From positions 1 through 64,000 of the forward strand of contig JBNGCR010000001.1 of the NCBI GenBank assembly GCA_050045915.1: DNA of 64,000 bases. The letters run 5' to 3'. Positions 1 through 7,773 of the stretch are shown here, one piece after another. The position numbers and the translations under genes are program-made. How positions within the stretch are numbered: the first letter of the stretch is position 1; each line of letters begins with the position of its first letter. The notes under the pieces are model-generated. The model worked only from the letters and a program-made list of their open reading frames with translations. It was not told the DNA's origin and made no database searches. This stretch comes from Limnospira sp050045915 (GTDB lineage Bacteria; Cyanobacteriota; Cyanobacteriia; Cyanobacteriales; Microcoleaceae).

Positions 1-57
1 CTTGCCTATTGCCTTTTCTCGACGGATTGTGTAAGTATTCAAACGGACTTGATATAA
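1..57 (+). repeat. Repeat end with heptamers, inserted in vapC
   Basis: Same sequence as 35348-35404 with four mismatches by eye. It opens with heptamers of the TTGCC(T/G)A type and ends with GGACTTGATAT. Its right edge falls inside the vapC reading frame at about base 57. The left end lies outside the window. Confidence 0.7.
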
Positions 58-324
58 GGTGGTGCTATTGATGGCATCCAATGGCGAGAGGGGTTCGATA
101 ATTGTCCCGGGTTGTTGTCGAGCCAATTCAAACCAAGCATCTATTGGCAAGGGGAGTTGCAATTTATTGATTCTATGTTTGACCGCCACTTCCCAAACGG
201 AAATACTAGAAATTAAAATTCCATTTTGGTTTTCTTCCTGGGCGATCGCTTCTCGGGCGGCGGGAGATAATTGTTCCGGATCGTGAAGTAACCACAACCA
301 AGCGTGGGTGTCTAAGAGGATCAT
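1..324 (-). pseudogene. VapC-type PIN-domain toxin, C-terminus replaced by a repeat (runs off window)
   Basis: Toxin half of a type II toxin-antitoxin pair; characterised VapC proteins are Mg-dependent RNases. The ATG at 324 opens with MILLDTHAWLWLL, including the first PIN aspartate (D5), and residues 38-47 carry the family motif SISVWEVA. After about residue 88 the frame leaves the PIN consensus: the expected LPG..H.DPADR segment with the last acidic residues is missing. Bases 1-57 instead match a repeat end also found at 35348-35404 (53 of 57 bases by eye). The frame stays open to the window edge. The ATGA overlap with the antitoxin is intact. I infer a toxin inactivated by insertion. Confidence 0.75.
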
Positions 325-542
325 TCTTCTAATGCCTCCCACAGTTCCGGCATGGGTTCGTCAAAGTCATCGTCCAGAGCGATCGGCAAGCCGAGCAGAG
401 GATACTTTTTTTCGGGTTTTTGTGTGGTTTTAGGTGAAAGAACCACCAGCACTTCGTAATCGCCGGGGGGTAAGTCTTGGGGGAGTTGGAGCGACAGATG
501 GCGATCGCTTCCGACGGAGATTTTGGTTTTGATGGTTTCCAT
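321..542 (-). CDS. VapB-like antitoxin partner of the truncated toxin
   Basis: A 73-residue protein starting METIKTKISVGSDRHLSLQLP. It resembles the short beta-rich antitoxins that precede PIN toxins in cyanobacteria: an N-terminal hydrophobic strand pattern (LQLPQDLPPGDYEVLVVL), then an acidic tail ending PMPELWEALEE that could wrap the toxin. Its TGA overlaps the toxin ATG as ATGA, typical of translationally coupled TA pairs. Such antitoxins usually repress their own promoter; the upstream spacer (543-715) shows no clear operator. The toxin being broken would make this an orphan antitoxin. The exact antitoxin class is uncertain. Confidence 0.75.
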   Translation of the reverse strand: METIKTKISVGSDRHLSLQLPQDLPPGDYEVLVVLSPKTTQKPEKKYPLLGLPIALDDDFDEPMPELWEALEE

Positions 543-715
543 GATTTTTTGACCGGTTTGGTGTCGCCTTTATTTTACACTCAAATATTTTCCGCTTCGA
601 TATAAGGTTTCAGTTCTGTACGGAGGGCAGTTTCCGCGATCAGATCGACGGGGCAATTGAGCCAATCTTCGGGGTAGAATGGGGAACACACCCTACAAGA
701 CTCTAGCCATTCCTT

Positions 716-2506
716 TTACTGCCGCTCCAGCAAAACAGCCGTCTGCCAGTAATAGGCTTCTTTGCGAACTTCGACCACTTTGAAAAAGGGCTGCACCATG
801 TCGCAGAAATAATCGAGGTCATAGAAAACGAGCGATCGCGTATCCCGCCCCAAAGTAAACATGGCAAAATCAGAATTGCTGTACTCTTCGTACTTCCGCA
901 GACACTCCGTTTTTTTGCCCAGGGGCCAGATATTATTGTTCGCCAACCACTGCTCTTTAAATCCTTTAATGAGATTGATGAGATGCCGCTCTTGAATGGT
1001 GATGTAAGCCATTCCACCGGGTTTGAGAATTCGCCGCAGTTCCAACCGCCAAGCGTCCGCCAGATCGTCAATGTGGGTGAACACCGAACCCGCATAAATC
1101 AGGTCGAAATACCGGTCTTCAAAGGGCAGATGGGGGTGGGTGGTGCAGGTCAAAAAATGGAAGGGCGGGCTCATATATTCCTTGCACCAAAAAATACAGT
1201 CGGCGCTGATATCCGCGCCCCAAATTTCCCAGGCTTCGGCGCGATCGCTCAAAAACCGGATCATCCGCCCCGACGCGCATCCAAAATCCAAAATCCGACT
1301 GCCCGAACCCAAAGAAAACTTGGCTTTTTGTAGCGAATCGAGCATCAGGCGAATCTGAATTTTGCCAGAATTGAGATAGTATTCCTCCCCCTGATCGGCG
1401 AACACGAACATCAGCGGCCGGGGCGGAATCGGAAACGTCCACTCCCCCGTTTTGGGGTCTTTTTGGGCGGGAGTCGGTTTCGCCATCATGTAAGAAACCG
1501 AATTTCCCATCTTGGGATAATACTTCATCCAATCGACGGATTCGATGGGGGCATTGTCTCGGTTTTTCTGATGTTTGATTTGTTGTAACTGGTTTTGGGC
1601 ATCCTGCAATTTTTGGCTGGCTTCATGGAAGTCCGGCTTCAATTCCAACACCCGTTCAAAACTAGCGATCGCATCCTCGAATTTCTGAGCCTTCATCAAC
1701 ACTTTCGCCAACTTGTAGTGCGTCTGCGGCGAATCAGGCTGAATTTTGACCGCCTGCTGGTAAACCGGAATCGCCTCTTTATATCGCTTCAACCCGAACA
1801 AAATATCGCCCAAATTGCTGTGGGACCAGAAAAAGTTCGGGTTCAGTTGGCAGGATTTTTGATAGACCGGAACCGCCTCTTTCCAGCGCTTCAAATGCCG
1901 GAGTGCGTCCCCCAAATTCGTGTGAGCCCAGACAAAATTCGGGTCAATTTCGATCGCCTTCCGATACACCGGAATCGCCTCTTCCCAGCGTTCGAGTTCC
2001 ATCAAAGCGTCGCCCCAGTTATTGTAAGTCCAGAAAAAGTTGGAGTTGATTTCGGCGGCTTTTTCGTAGGCTTCGACGGCCTCTTCCCAGCGTTCCAACT
2101 TGGTCAGCGCCAGCCCCAAATTGTTGTAATCCCAGAAAGAATTGGGGTCGAGTCGGATCGCCTGCTGGCAGACTGGAACCGCCTCTTCCCAGCGTTCGAG
2201 TTTAATAAAAATTCCGCCCAAACTGTTGCAAGACCAAGAATCCTCCGGACTCAGTTTGATCGCCTGCTGGTACGTCGCGATCGCCGCCTCCAACTGACCC
2301 GTTTTCACCAACAAATTGCCCCACTTCTGATAGGCATCTCCCAAGGCGGGAACCAGGGCGATCGATTTCCGGTAACAAGCGATCGCCTCCTCCAATTTAT
2401 TCTCGGCGATATAAGTGTTCGCCTGCTGATAAAGCTGCCTGACAGCCTCTTGAATTTTTTTGCTAACGCCTTCTGAGGAAGTGGGTTGAGGAGGATTTTC
2501 AGACAT
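716..2506 (-). CDS. TPR-repeat protein with C-terminal class I SAM methyltransferase domain
   Basis: 596 residues from the ATG at 2506, which has GGGAG six bases upstream; an in-frame ATG at 2512 overlaps that ribosome site and is less likely. Residues 20-320 are about eight 34-residue TPR units with the alternating pattern Y.NLG.AL..L.R..EA...Y..A..I.P. From about residue 390 comes a Rossmann methyltransferase domain with the SAM-binding loop ILDFGCASGRM (about 400) and FDLIYAGSVFTHI. TPRs normally hold protein partners, so the methyl acceptor may be a protein or a glycan, but nothing in the sequence fixes it. It stands alone, convergent with nothing and downstream of the kinase gene on the same strand. 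Confidence 0.85.
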   Translation of the reverse strand: MSENPPQPTSSEGVSKKIQEAVRQLYQQANTYIAENKLEEAIACYRKSIALVPALGDAYQKWGNLLVKTGQLEAAIATYQQAIKLSPEDSWSCNSLGGIFIKLERWEEAVPVCQQAIRLDPNSFWDYNNLGLALTKLERWEEAVEAYEKAAEINSNFFWTYNNWGDALMELERWEEAIPVYRKAIEIDPNFVWAHTNLGDALRHLKRWKEAVPVYQKSCQLNPNFFWSHSNLGDILFGLKRYKEAIPVYQQAVKIQPDSPQTHYKLAKVLMKAQKFEDAIASFERVLELKPDFHEASQKLQDAQNQLQQIKHQKNRDNAPIESVDWMKYYPKMGNSVSYMMAKPTPAQKDPKTGEWTFPIPPRPLMFVFADQGEEYYLNSGKIQIRLMLDSLQKAKFSLGSGSRILDFGCASGRMIRFLSDRAEAWEIWGADISADCIFWCKEYMSPPFHFLTCTTHPHLPFEDRYFDLIYAGSVFTHIDDLADAWRLELRRILKPGGMAYITIQERHLINLIKGFKEQWLANNNIWPLGKKTECLRKYEEYSNSDFAMFTLGRDTRSLVFYDLDYFCDMVQPFFKVVEVRKEAYYWQTAVLLERQ

Positions 2507-2655
2507 TGGCATCTCCCGTTAGGTTTCTGGGTTGGAATATAGCAGACGCAAGGGAACTATAAATGGCGAACCAAACGCTTTCTCGTTTCCCATTCGAGCT
2601 GAGTTGATCGGCTCAAATTGCAGGTTTCCACGAAGATTTTAAAATCCTGGCTCGA

Positions 2656-4155
2656 TTATAACCCACAGGCTTCGACACTCAAAAATAAATGGCGCAACAG
2701 CCACAGCGATCGGTCCCACTCCCGACCCACCATGACGCTCAACCCCGGCAGGTGGCCCTGGGGCGCTTTCAAAGAAAATAAGAGCCCGTCATAATCCCGC
2801 CAGCGGATCTCGTCGGCATCCCCGCGATCGCACCACCCGACCCGCTCCCCGAACCCTTCCACATCCCGGTCTACCTGCTGCCAGATCAGCTTCTGAACCC
2901 CAAAGCCGAACCGCCCCCGACTCGCCTGGTCCCAACGGCGATCGATTTGTCGCAATTCCTCACAAGGAAACGTTTCCACCTGGCTCACCGTCAGCCAACT
3001 GTCCCCGCTGCGCCCCACAATTTGCAGCATCAACCGGGAGGTTTCCGCATCCGCCTCCCGCCACTTTCCCGCCTTGAGAAGATCCTGCAATTTGCTGTAA
3101 GGATTTCTGGGTTGGGCCGTAGCTTTGGGGGGGACGACGGGTGTCGGAACCGGCGGCACGATCGCCGGGGGTTTGGGAGTCGCTCGGGGCGGTTTGTAGA
3201 CCGTCCGCACGGGGGTGGGGGGCGGTATCGGGGCGGGTTGACCCCGGCTGCTGGCCCCTCTCAGGGTTTGCAACACCTCCTCGGCGGACTGGTAGCGATC
3301 GCGCACTAAATCCTGGGTCAGGCGGTCTAAAATCACCCCCAACTGGGGCGGCATCGAGACGTTCGGCTGTAGATGCGATCGCCACATCCAGCGCCCCTCC
3401 ATCGCGTCGTAGAGGGCATCCCGGCCACTTTCCTCGGGCAGGCACCCCGTCAGCAACCGCAGGCACGTCACTCCCAAACTGTACAGGTCGCTGGCCGGGT
3501 ACACCTGGCCCCGCAACTGTTCCATCGGCACATATCCCGGCGTCCCCACGCTCGTTGCCTGTCCGACGGTGGTGGTCCCCGTCACCTGCTTCGACACCCC
3601 GAAATCGATCAACATCAACTGATTGTCCCGGCGCCGCCGCATGATATTTTCCGGCTTGATATCCCGGTGGATAATATTGCGATCGTGGATAATTTGCAAA
3701 ACCGGCAGCAATTCCGCCAAAATTTCGTGAATTTTATCCGCCCCGAACGGCCCGCCCCGCCGCAACTCCTGCAGCAGCGTCTCCCCCTCGATGTATTCCT
3801 GCACCAAATACAGCCGCCGATCCTGTTCAAAATAGGCGATCAGCCGGGGGATTTGCGGATGTTCCCCCAACTCGTACAGCCGGTTGGCCTCCTGTTTGAA
3901 CAATTCCGTCGCCTTCTGCCGCGCCGCCGTCCCCTGAACCTGGGGCAGAAATTGCTTGATCACGCAGGGATCGTCCATCCGATCCACGTCCTTCGCCTCG
4001 TAGGTGCGGCTGAACCCCCCTTCCCCCAACTGGCGGATCACCCGATAGCGGTTGCGGAACAGCGGCAGCAAAATCGCCGCGCCACAGCTTTGGCAGAATC
4101 GTTGATTGTCGGCATTGAACGGATTGGGGCAACTTGGGTTGCAACAGTAGAGCAT
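2656..4155 (-). CDS. Serine/threonine protein kinase with zinc ribbon and C-terminal GUN4-like domain
   Basis: 499 residues from the ATG at 4155 (MLYCCNPSCPNPFN). The first 30 residues form a short zinc-ribbon pattern (C-x4-C...CQSC). Residues 35-300 are a Hanks-type kinase: glycine loop LGEGGFSRTYEA, lysine in VIKQFLP, catalytic loop IIHRDIKPEN (about 160) and LIDFGVSKQ (about 183). A proline-rich linker follows. The last 135 residues look like a GUN4 domain (LQDLLKAGKWREADAETS...GRFGFGVQKLIWQQ). GUN4 proteins bind porphyrins and stimulate Mg-chelatase, so the kinase may sense a tetrapyrrole; that is inference. The frame stays open 29 codons upstream of this start, but kinases of this type begin with the Cys motif. 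Confidence 0.9.
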   Translation of the reverse strand: MLYCCNPSCPNPFNADNQRFCQSCGAAILLPLFRNRYRVIRQLGEGGFSRTYEAKDVDRMDDPCVIKQFLPQVQGTAARQKATELFKQEANRLYELGEHPQIPRLIAYFEQDRRLYLVQEYIEGETLLQELRRGGPFGADKIHEILAELLPVLQIIHDRNIIHRDIKPENIMRRRRDNQLMLIDFGVSKQVTGTTTVGQATSVGTPGYVPMEQLRGQVYPASDLYSLGVTCLRLLTGCLPEESGRDALYDAMEGRWMWRSHLQPNVSMPPQLGVILDRLTQDLVRDRYQSAEEVLQTLRGASSRGQPAPIPPPTPVRTVYKPPRATPKPPAIVPPVPTPVVPPKATAQPRNPYSKLQDLLKAGKWREADAETSRLMLQIVGRSGDSWLTVSQVETFPCEELRQIDRRWDQASRGRFGFGVQKLIWQQVDRDVEGFGERVGWCDRGDADEIRWRDYDGLLFSLKAPQGHLPGLSVMVGREWDRSLWLLRHLFLSVEACGL

Positions 4156-4260
4156 TTCCGAGAAGGAATGAGCAGATTCTACCCATTGTCTCATTCTTTT
4201 CTCAAACCTGGCGATCGCTCCCACTCCGGGGGACGTCGGCATCGCGCCGGATGTCCCCTC

Positions 4261-4884
4261 CTATGCCGAGCCCTTTCGCCCATTTCCTTGAGAAACAAAA
4301 CCCGCCAAAATACCGAGAATTTTACCGACATCATTCAAATAATATTCGCTCAAATCGACGCTCAACGTCTGTCCTTCCAATTTGAGGAACTGCCAAATGC
4401 TGCCCGTCGTCACCGCGCCATAAATCGTGTCAATTTCCGTTTCGGATTTTTGGTTGAAAATTTGGGCTGCAACCATCGCCACCACGCACTGACCCAACCC
4501 GGCGTTGATATTCTCTTTTTTGGCTTCCACAATCGTAATGACCGGAGCCGTCAACATCAGAATTTCCGGAGATTTGCAAATAATAAAATCGCAGATACCG
4601 TTCAACCCCCTCGTCGCATCGACGGTAAAATCGACCCCGGAAAATAAACTGATTTTGTCGTCGAGTTGCCGGCGCAGATCGACCAGGATGGGGGCGATAA
4701 TCAATTCGGATCGGGCTTTTTCGCTGTTGCTTGCCAGGGCGATCGGCAGTTGATAGTCGAGGGTTTCCGCCAGCAAAGGACTCGCGGGCAATTCGGGAAA
4801 TTCGGCAAAAACACCCCTCGTCTCAACCGTCGTCAGGCCGAATTCTCCCTTGGCTTTAGCCAAACTAAAATCACCGTAGGACAT
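4261..4884 (-). CDS. Conserved hypothetical protein, PD-(D/E)XK nuclease-like motif
   Basis: 207 residues, starting MSYGDFSLAKAKGEFGL. The middle holds a motif typical of the restriction-nuclease fold: an Asp in GICDFIICKS followed some 20 residues on by VEAKKEN, matching D-x(n)-(E)-x-K. Similar proteins are widespread in cyanobacteria next to kinases and Uma2-like genes, with no known function to my knowledge. It ends 106 bases before the kinase ATG on the same strand and could be its operon partner. No membrane segment or signal peptide is visible. Nuclease activity is an inference from the motif only. Confidence 0.75.
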   Translation of the reverse strand: MSYGDFSLAKAKGEFGLTTVETRGVFAEFPELPASPLLAETLDYQLPIALASNSEKARSELIIAPILVDLRRQLDDKISLFSGVDFTVDATRGLNGICDFIICKSPEILMLTAPVITIVEAKKENINAGLGQCVVAMVAAQIFNQKSETEIDTIYGAVTTGSIWQFLKLEGQTLSVDLSEYYLNDVGKILGILAGFVSQGNGRKGSA

Positions 4885-4892
4885 GGGGGAAT

Positions 4893-4926
4893 AATTGATA
4901 ATTGATAATTGATAATTGATAATTGA
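4893..4926. repeat. Heptamer tandem repeat, unit AATTGAT
   Basis: Four perfect AATTGAT units and one ending AATTGAG, beginning eight bases before the start codon of the minus-strand gene at 4261-4884. STRR-type heptanucleotide repeat. Confidence 0.9.
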
Positions 4927-4960
4927 GGGAATGCGGGGAGGGCGAATGACAGTCGCCCCT

Positions 4961-4993
4961 ACTTTTCACTTTTCACTTTTCACTTTTCACTTT
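4961..4993. repeat. Heptamer tandem repeat, unit ACTTTTC
   Basis: About 4.7 units of ACTTTTC, 35 bases from the AATTGAT array but of unrelated sequence and the same period of seven. It lies just past the DUF2237 stop codon. Confidence 0.9.
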
Positions 4994-5003
4994 CCCGACT
5001 CCT

Positions 5004-5375
5004 TCAACTCGCTTCGATCGCCTGGGATTTCAACTCGTTCAGGGAAACATATTCCAATGCCGAGGCGTGGGTGGATTCGAGGACCACCGGCGGCGCCATC
5101 CCGGCATCCAATGCTTCTTTCCATCTCAGGGCGCACAAACACCAGCGATCGCCCGGTTTGAGTCCCGGAAAATTAAACGCCGGCACGGGCGTACTCAGGT
5201 CGTTTCCCCGCGCACGGGTGAACGCCAAAAACTCCTCCGTCATCTGGGCGCAGACGACGTGCGCCCCCATGTCGCCGCCCCCGGTGTTGCAACTCCCATC
5301 CCGATAAAAACCCGTCATCGGAGACGTGCAGCAAATTTCCAGGGGACTTCCCAAAACATTTCTCGCCTCAGTCAA
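5004..5375 (-). CDS. DUF2237 family protein
   Basis: 123 residues. Nearly the whole length matches DUF2237: NVLGSPLEICCTSPMTGFYRDG, NTGGGDMGAHVVCAQMTEEFL, RGNDLSTP and GLKPGDRWCLCALRW. Several conserved Cys and Asp residues hint at metal binding, but no function is established to my knowledge. The frame has no ATG near the family start. The best start is TTG at 5375, whose last two bases form part of the upstream gene's TGA (TTGA overlap), with GGAGG nine bases before it. That implies translational coupling to the [2Fe-2S] protein gene. Confidence 0.85.
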   Translation of the reverse strand: MTEARNVLGSPLEICCTSPMTGFYRDGSCNTGGGDMGAHVVCAQMTEEFLAFTRARGNDLSTPVPAFNFPGLKPGDRWCLCALRWKEALDAGMAPPVVLESTHASALEYVSLNELKSQAIEAS

Positions 5376-5995
5376 CGCAAAGATTCCTCCATCATTCTTT
5401 CGGTAGCACAGGCATCGGGCCTGTCTTCTCGGGCCGAAATTAAATGTTTCTCGATCACCTCGGAAATATCTTCCGGCCTCACCCGAGTGTAGCGGGCTTT
5501 GTCCGGCATCACAACCAGATTCGGGCCGAGTTTGCACTTTTTCAGGCAACCCGTTTTTTGAATTTTAACCTGCCCTTCCAGTCCGCGATCGCACAGTTGC
5601 GCCTCCAGCGCCTCACAAACCGCCCGCGCCCCCCGCTTGCAGCAGTCGGACTTCTGGCAGATCAAAATTTTGGCGGGTTTTTGACAGTTCCGATCCTCGG
5701 AACGGGGAGGCGGCGCGGAAATGTCCGGCGTCTCCCCCAACGGATAGATTTCGTAAGCCTTCAGCTTGATCGTGCCTTTTTTGAAATTCAGGGTTTTTTC
5801 GCCCCCCACCCGGACTTCCGCCCCCGGAGTCAAAATGCGTTCAGCCCGCGATCGCAGATCCTTCGACAATTTCATCGTATACAATCCCGAATCCGCCATC
5901 AGTTGCAGCACTTTGGGGCGAGAACCCTTATAAAACACCTGCAATACTCGGCCGTCGAGGATGAATTCGGAAACTTGCTTGTTAAACTTGGACAT
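5372..5995 (-). CDS. Thioredoxin-like (2Fe-2S) ferredoxin-domain protein
   Basis: 207 residues, MSKFNKQVSEFILDGRVL. The N-terminal 90 residues are a beta-rich domain of unknown role, often seen fused in cyanobacterial homologues. Residues 105-190 hold the thioredoxin-like ferredoxin fold: ILICQKSDCCKRGA, then GCLKKCKLGPNLVVMPD, giving the four cysteines expected for a [2Fe-2S] cluster as in NuoE-like domains. Such proteins carry electrons, but the partner is unknown. The gene overlaps DUF2237 at its 3' end, so the two are probably co-expressed. Its start lies 80 bases downstream of the Asr1405-type gene's stop region on the same strand. Confidence 0.85.
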   Translation of the reverse strand: MSKFNKQVSEFILDGRVLQVFYKGSRPKVLQLMADSGLYTMKLSKDLRSRAERILTPGAEVRVGGEKTLNFKKGTIKLKAYEIYPLGETPDISAPPPRSEDRNCQKPAKILICQKSDCCKRGARAVCEALEAQLCDRGLEGQVKIQKTGCLKKCKLGPNLVVMPDKARYTRVRPEDISEVIEKHLISAREDRPDACATERMMEESLR

Positions 5996-6045
5996 AATTT
6001 GGATTGCTCGTTGTCAGTTGGTCGTCAATTATTTCGGGTTATTGA

Positions 6046-6291
6046 TTAGCTGCGGTTCCAGCACCGTTCCAGGGACAGGGTCAGTTCTCGGGGAGACGCG
6101 CTCAACCGCCTCAAAATACTCGCCAGTTGGATGGCTTCTGTCGTGCTGTCGATTTTCACCCGCAGGGGCCGATCCACTTCGCACCAGCAGGGGATCTCCA
6201 ACTCCTGCAAGCGCCGGTACACTTGCCATCGTTCCGACCAGGCCACCTCCACGATCTCGCCGGACTGGGGATCTAATTCTGATGAATTCAT
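6046..6291 (-). CDS. Asr1405/Asl0597 family small protein
   Basis: 81 residues, MNSSELDPQSGEIVEVAWSERWQVYRRLQELEIPCWCEV. The pattern VEVAWSERWQVYRRLQELEIPC and the C-terminal LERCW match the cyanobacteria-specific Asr1405/Asl0597 family. No function is known to me; the protein is small, soluble and without a signal. The ATG at 6291 is preceded by GGA seven bases upstream; a GTG one codon earlier is possible. It is the first gene of a likely minus-strand run with the [2Fe-2S] and DUF2237 genes and is divergent from dps across 260 bases. Confidence 0.85.
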   Translation of the reverse strand: MNSSELDPQSGEIVEVAWSERWQVYRRLQELEIPCWCEVDRPLRVKIDSTTEAIQLASILRRLSASPRELTLSLERCWNRS

Positions 6292-6480
6292 CACTTTTCC
6301 TAAATGCCAGAGATTTTCACTAAATTGACCCGAGGACTTCTCCCGGCGATCGCAACCGCCCCGGGAAAGTCAACACTTCACAGGATAGTACAAGTGAAAA
6401 ATATTCTCAACAGGTTCCTTCACAAAAATTTATAGATCGCAATTGCTGCCAACACGGTGGGCCAACCCTCAAAAGTCCGG

Positions 6481-6509
6481 TTGACAGGGCGATCGGTCGT
6501 TTCTACACT
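6481..6509 (+). promoter_or_regulatory. Sigma-70-type promoter of dps
   Basis: TTGACA at 6481-6486 and TACACT at 6504-6509 are separated by exactly 17 bases, 43 bases before the dps start. This is close to the consensus for a housekeeping sigma factor. Confidence 0.7.
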
Positions 6510-6552
6510 GAGGGCAGTGGCAATCAAACTGCTCGTTAAAAGGAGAATACCG

Positions 6553-7089
6553 ATGACTGAAGTTGCCAGTCCTGTCCGTCCCTTCGGACACCTTGCCGAT
6601 AATCCGGTTCTGTTAGAGCAGTCTGTCACCGCCCCCATTTGCGAGGGCATGAACCTCCTGCTTGCCAGCTTTCAGGCCCTTTATCTGCAATATCAGAAGC
6701 ACCATTTCGTTGTCGAGGGAGCGGAATTCTACTCCCTGCACGAATTTTTCCAGGAGAGCTACGGGGAAGCCGAGGGTCACGTCCACGACCTCGGCGAACG
6801 CCTGAACGGTTTGGGCGGCATTCCCGCGGCCAGTTTCGCCAAATTGGCGGAACTGTGCTGCTTCACCCCGGAACCGGACGGGGTTTATGGTTGCCGTCAG
6901 ATGGTCGAACACGACCTGGCCGCCGAACAGTCGATTATCAACGTGTTGCGCCGTCAGGCCGCACAGGCGGAAAGTCTCGGCGATCGCGGCACCCGCCACT
7001 TGTACGAGCAGATCCTGCTCAAAACGGAAGAACGCGCCTACCATCTCGACCACTTTTTAGCACAGGATTCGCTGGTTCGGATGAGCTAG
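6553..7089 (+). CDS. dps: Dps family ferritin-like DNA-protection protein
   Basis: 178 residues from the ATG at 6553, preceded by AGGAGA. Dps proteins form dodecamers that oxidise and store iron with peroxide and shield DNA. The four-helix ferritin-like sequence is clear: LLLASFQALYLQYQKHHFVVEGAEFY, LHEFFQESYGEAEGHVHDLGERL with the His, Asp and Glu ligands of the inter-subunit ferroxidase site, and a C-terminal helix EERAYHLDHFLAQ. It has its own near-consensus promoter and a strong terminator, so it looks monocistronic. The next gene downstream is a His-rich small protein that may share its stress or metal context. Confidence 0.93.
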   Translation: MTEVASPVRPFGHLADNPVLLEQSVTAPICEGMNLLLASFQALYLQYQKHHFVVEGAEFYSLHEFFQESYGEAEGHVHDLGERLNGLGGIPAASFAKLAELCCFTPEPDGVYGCRQMVEHDLAAEQSIINVLRRQAAQAESLGDRGTRHLYEQILLKTEERAYHLDHFLAQDSLVRMS

Positions 7090-7120
7090 AGCTAAATTAA
7101 AGCATTGTCAAGAATTGTGA

Positions 7121-7147
7121 AGCCGGGGCGAGTCACCCCGGCTTTTT
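7121..7147 (+). terminator. Rho-independent terminator after dps
   Basis: Perfect 8-bp stem AGCCGGGG/CCCCGGCT with a 7-base loop followed by TTTTT, 31 bases after the dps stop codon. Confidence 0.9.
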
Positions 7148-7268
7148 CGCGTCACTTTATCCGTATATGTACCTAATTCGCAAAAAATCTGTCAATTTGG
7201 CTACATTTTTGGAAAAATTGTGCCACAATGAAATTAAAGAGTTTTTTAACAATTCGGAGATTTCGATC

Positions 7269-7478
7269 ATGAGTTTAGAAGAACAAGCCCGGGAGCAATT
7301 GGCCAAGCACCGCCACCACGACGAACACCTCCACGAAACCATGCTGACTCGCGCCTCGGATGAGAGCGATCGCGCCGAGGGTGCGGGGGAACAGGCCCGG
7401 GAACTGCTGGCCGAAACCCGCCACCACGATGATCACCTCCACGAAACCATGCTGACTCGTGCGGCTGACGGACAATAA
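7269..7478 (+). CDS. Small His-rich protein made of two near-identical repeats
   Basis: 69 residues, MSLEEQAREQLAKHRHHDEH... Two copies of a 25-residue unit, QARE.LA..RHHD.HLHETMLTRA, at about residues 6-31 and 43-66, joined by an acidic linker. Each copy has HHD.HLH, which could bind a transition metal; this is inference. The unit resembles the repeated core of the 64-residue proteins at 40918-41873 (AR.LM..HH...RQ.SML.R), so all may be distant relatives. The ATG at 7269 follows CGGAGA. It lies 180 bases past the dps stop and after its terminator, so it is probably a separate transcript. I do not recognise a named family. Confidence 0.75.
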   Translation: MSLEEQAREQLAKHRHHDEHLHETMLTRASDESDRAEGAGEQARELLAETRHHDDHLHETMLTRAADGQ

Positions 7479-7499
7479 TTTATAAACTTAAGAAATGCG

Positions 7500-7527
7500 A
7501 GTGGGTTTTGCTCACCCCGTTTTTGTG
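7500..7527 (+). terminator. Possible terminator after the His-rich gene
   Basis: An imperfect stem around GAGTGGG...CACCCCG is followed by TTTTTG. It has the same layout as the dps terminator but weaker pairing. Confidence 0.4.
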
Positions 7528-7773
7528 TGGCTATTTTGAATTGTAAATCAACCCACTTTTCCCACTTTTCCTACTGTGCGATCGCGGCTCATGAAAGCAC
7601 GGGTAAAGCTTTTATTTTTGCAAATGGAGTTATGTTGGTTGTATTATATTTTTTAGGGCCGTATGCAATAAAATTTATAAGTTTCTTGTCTTCCTTGGTA
7701 TGAAAGCCCACCCCTAAGTAAGTGATATAGCAACCGTCAGAGCGGTTAGGACAGATCGCCTAATTTTAGACCC

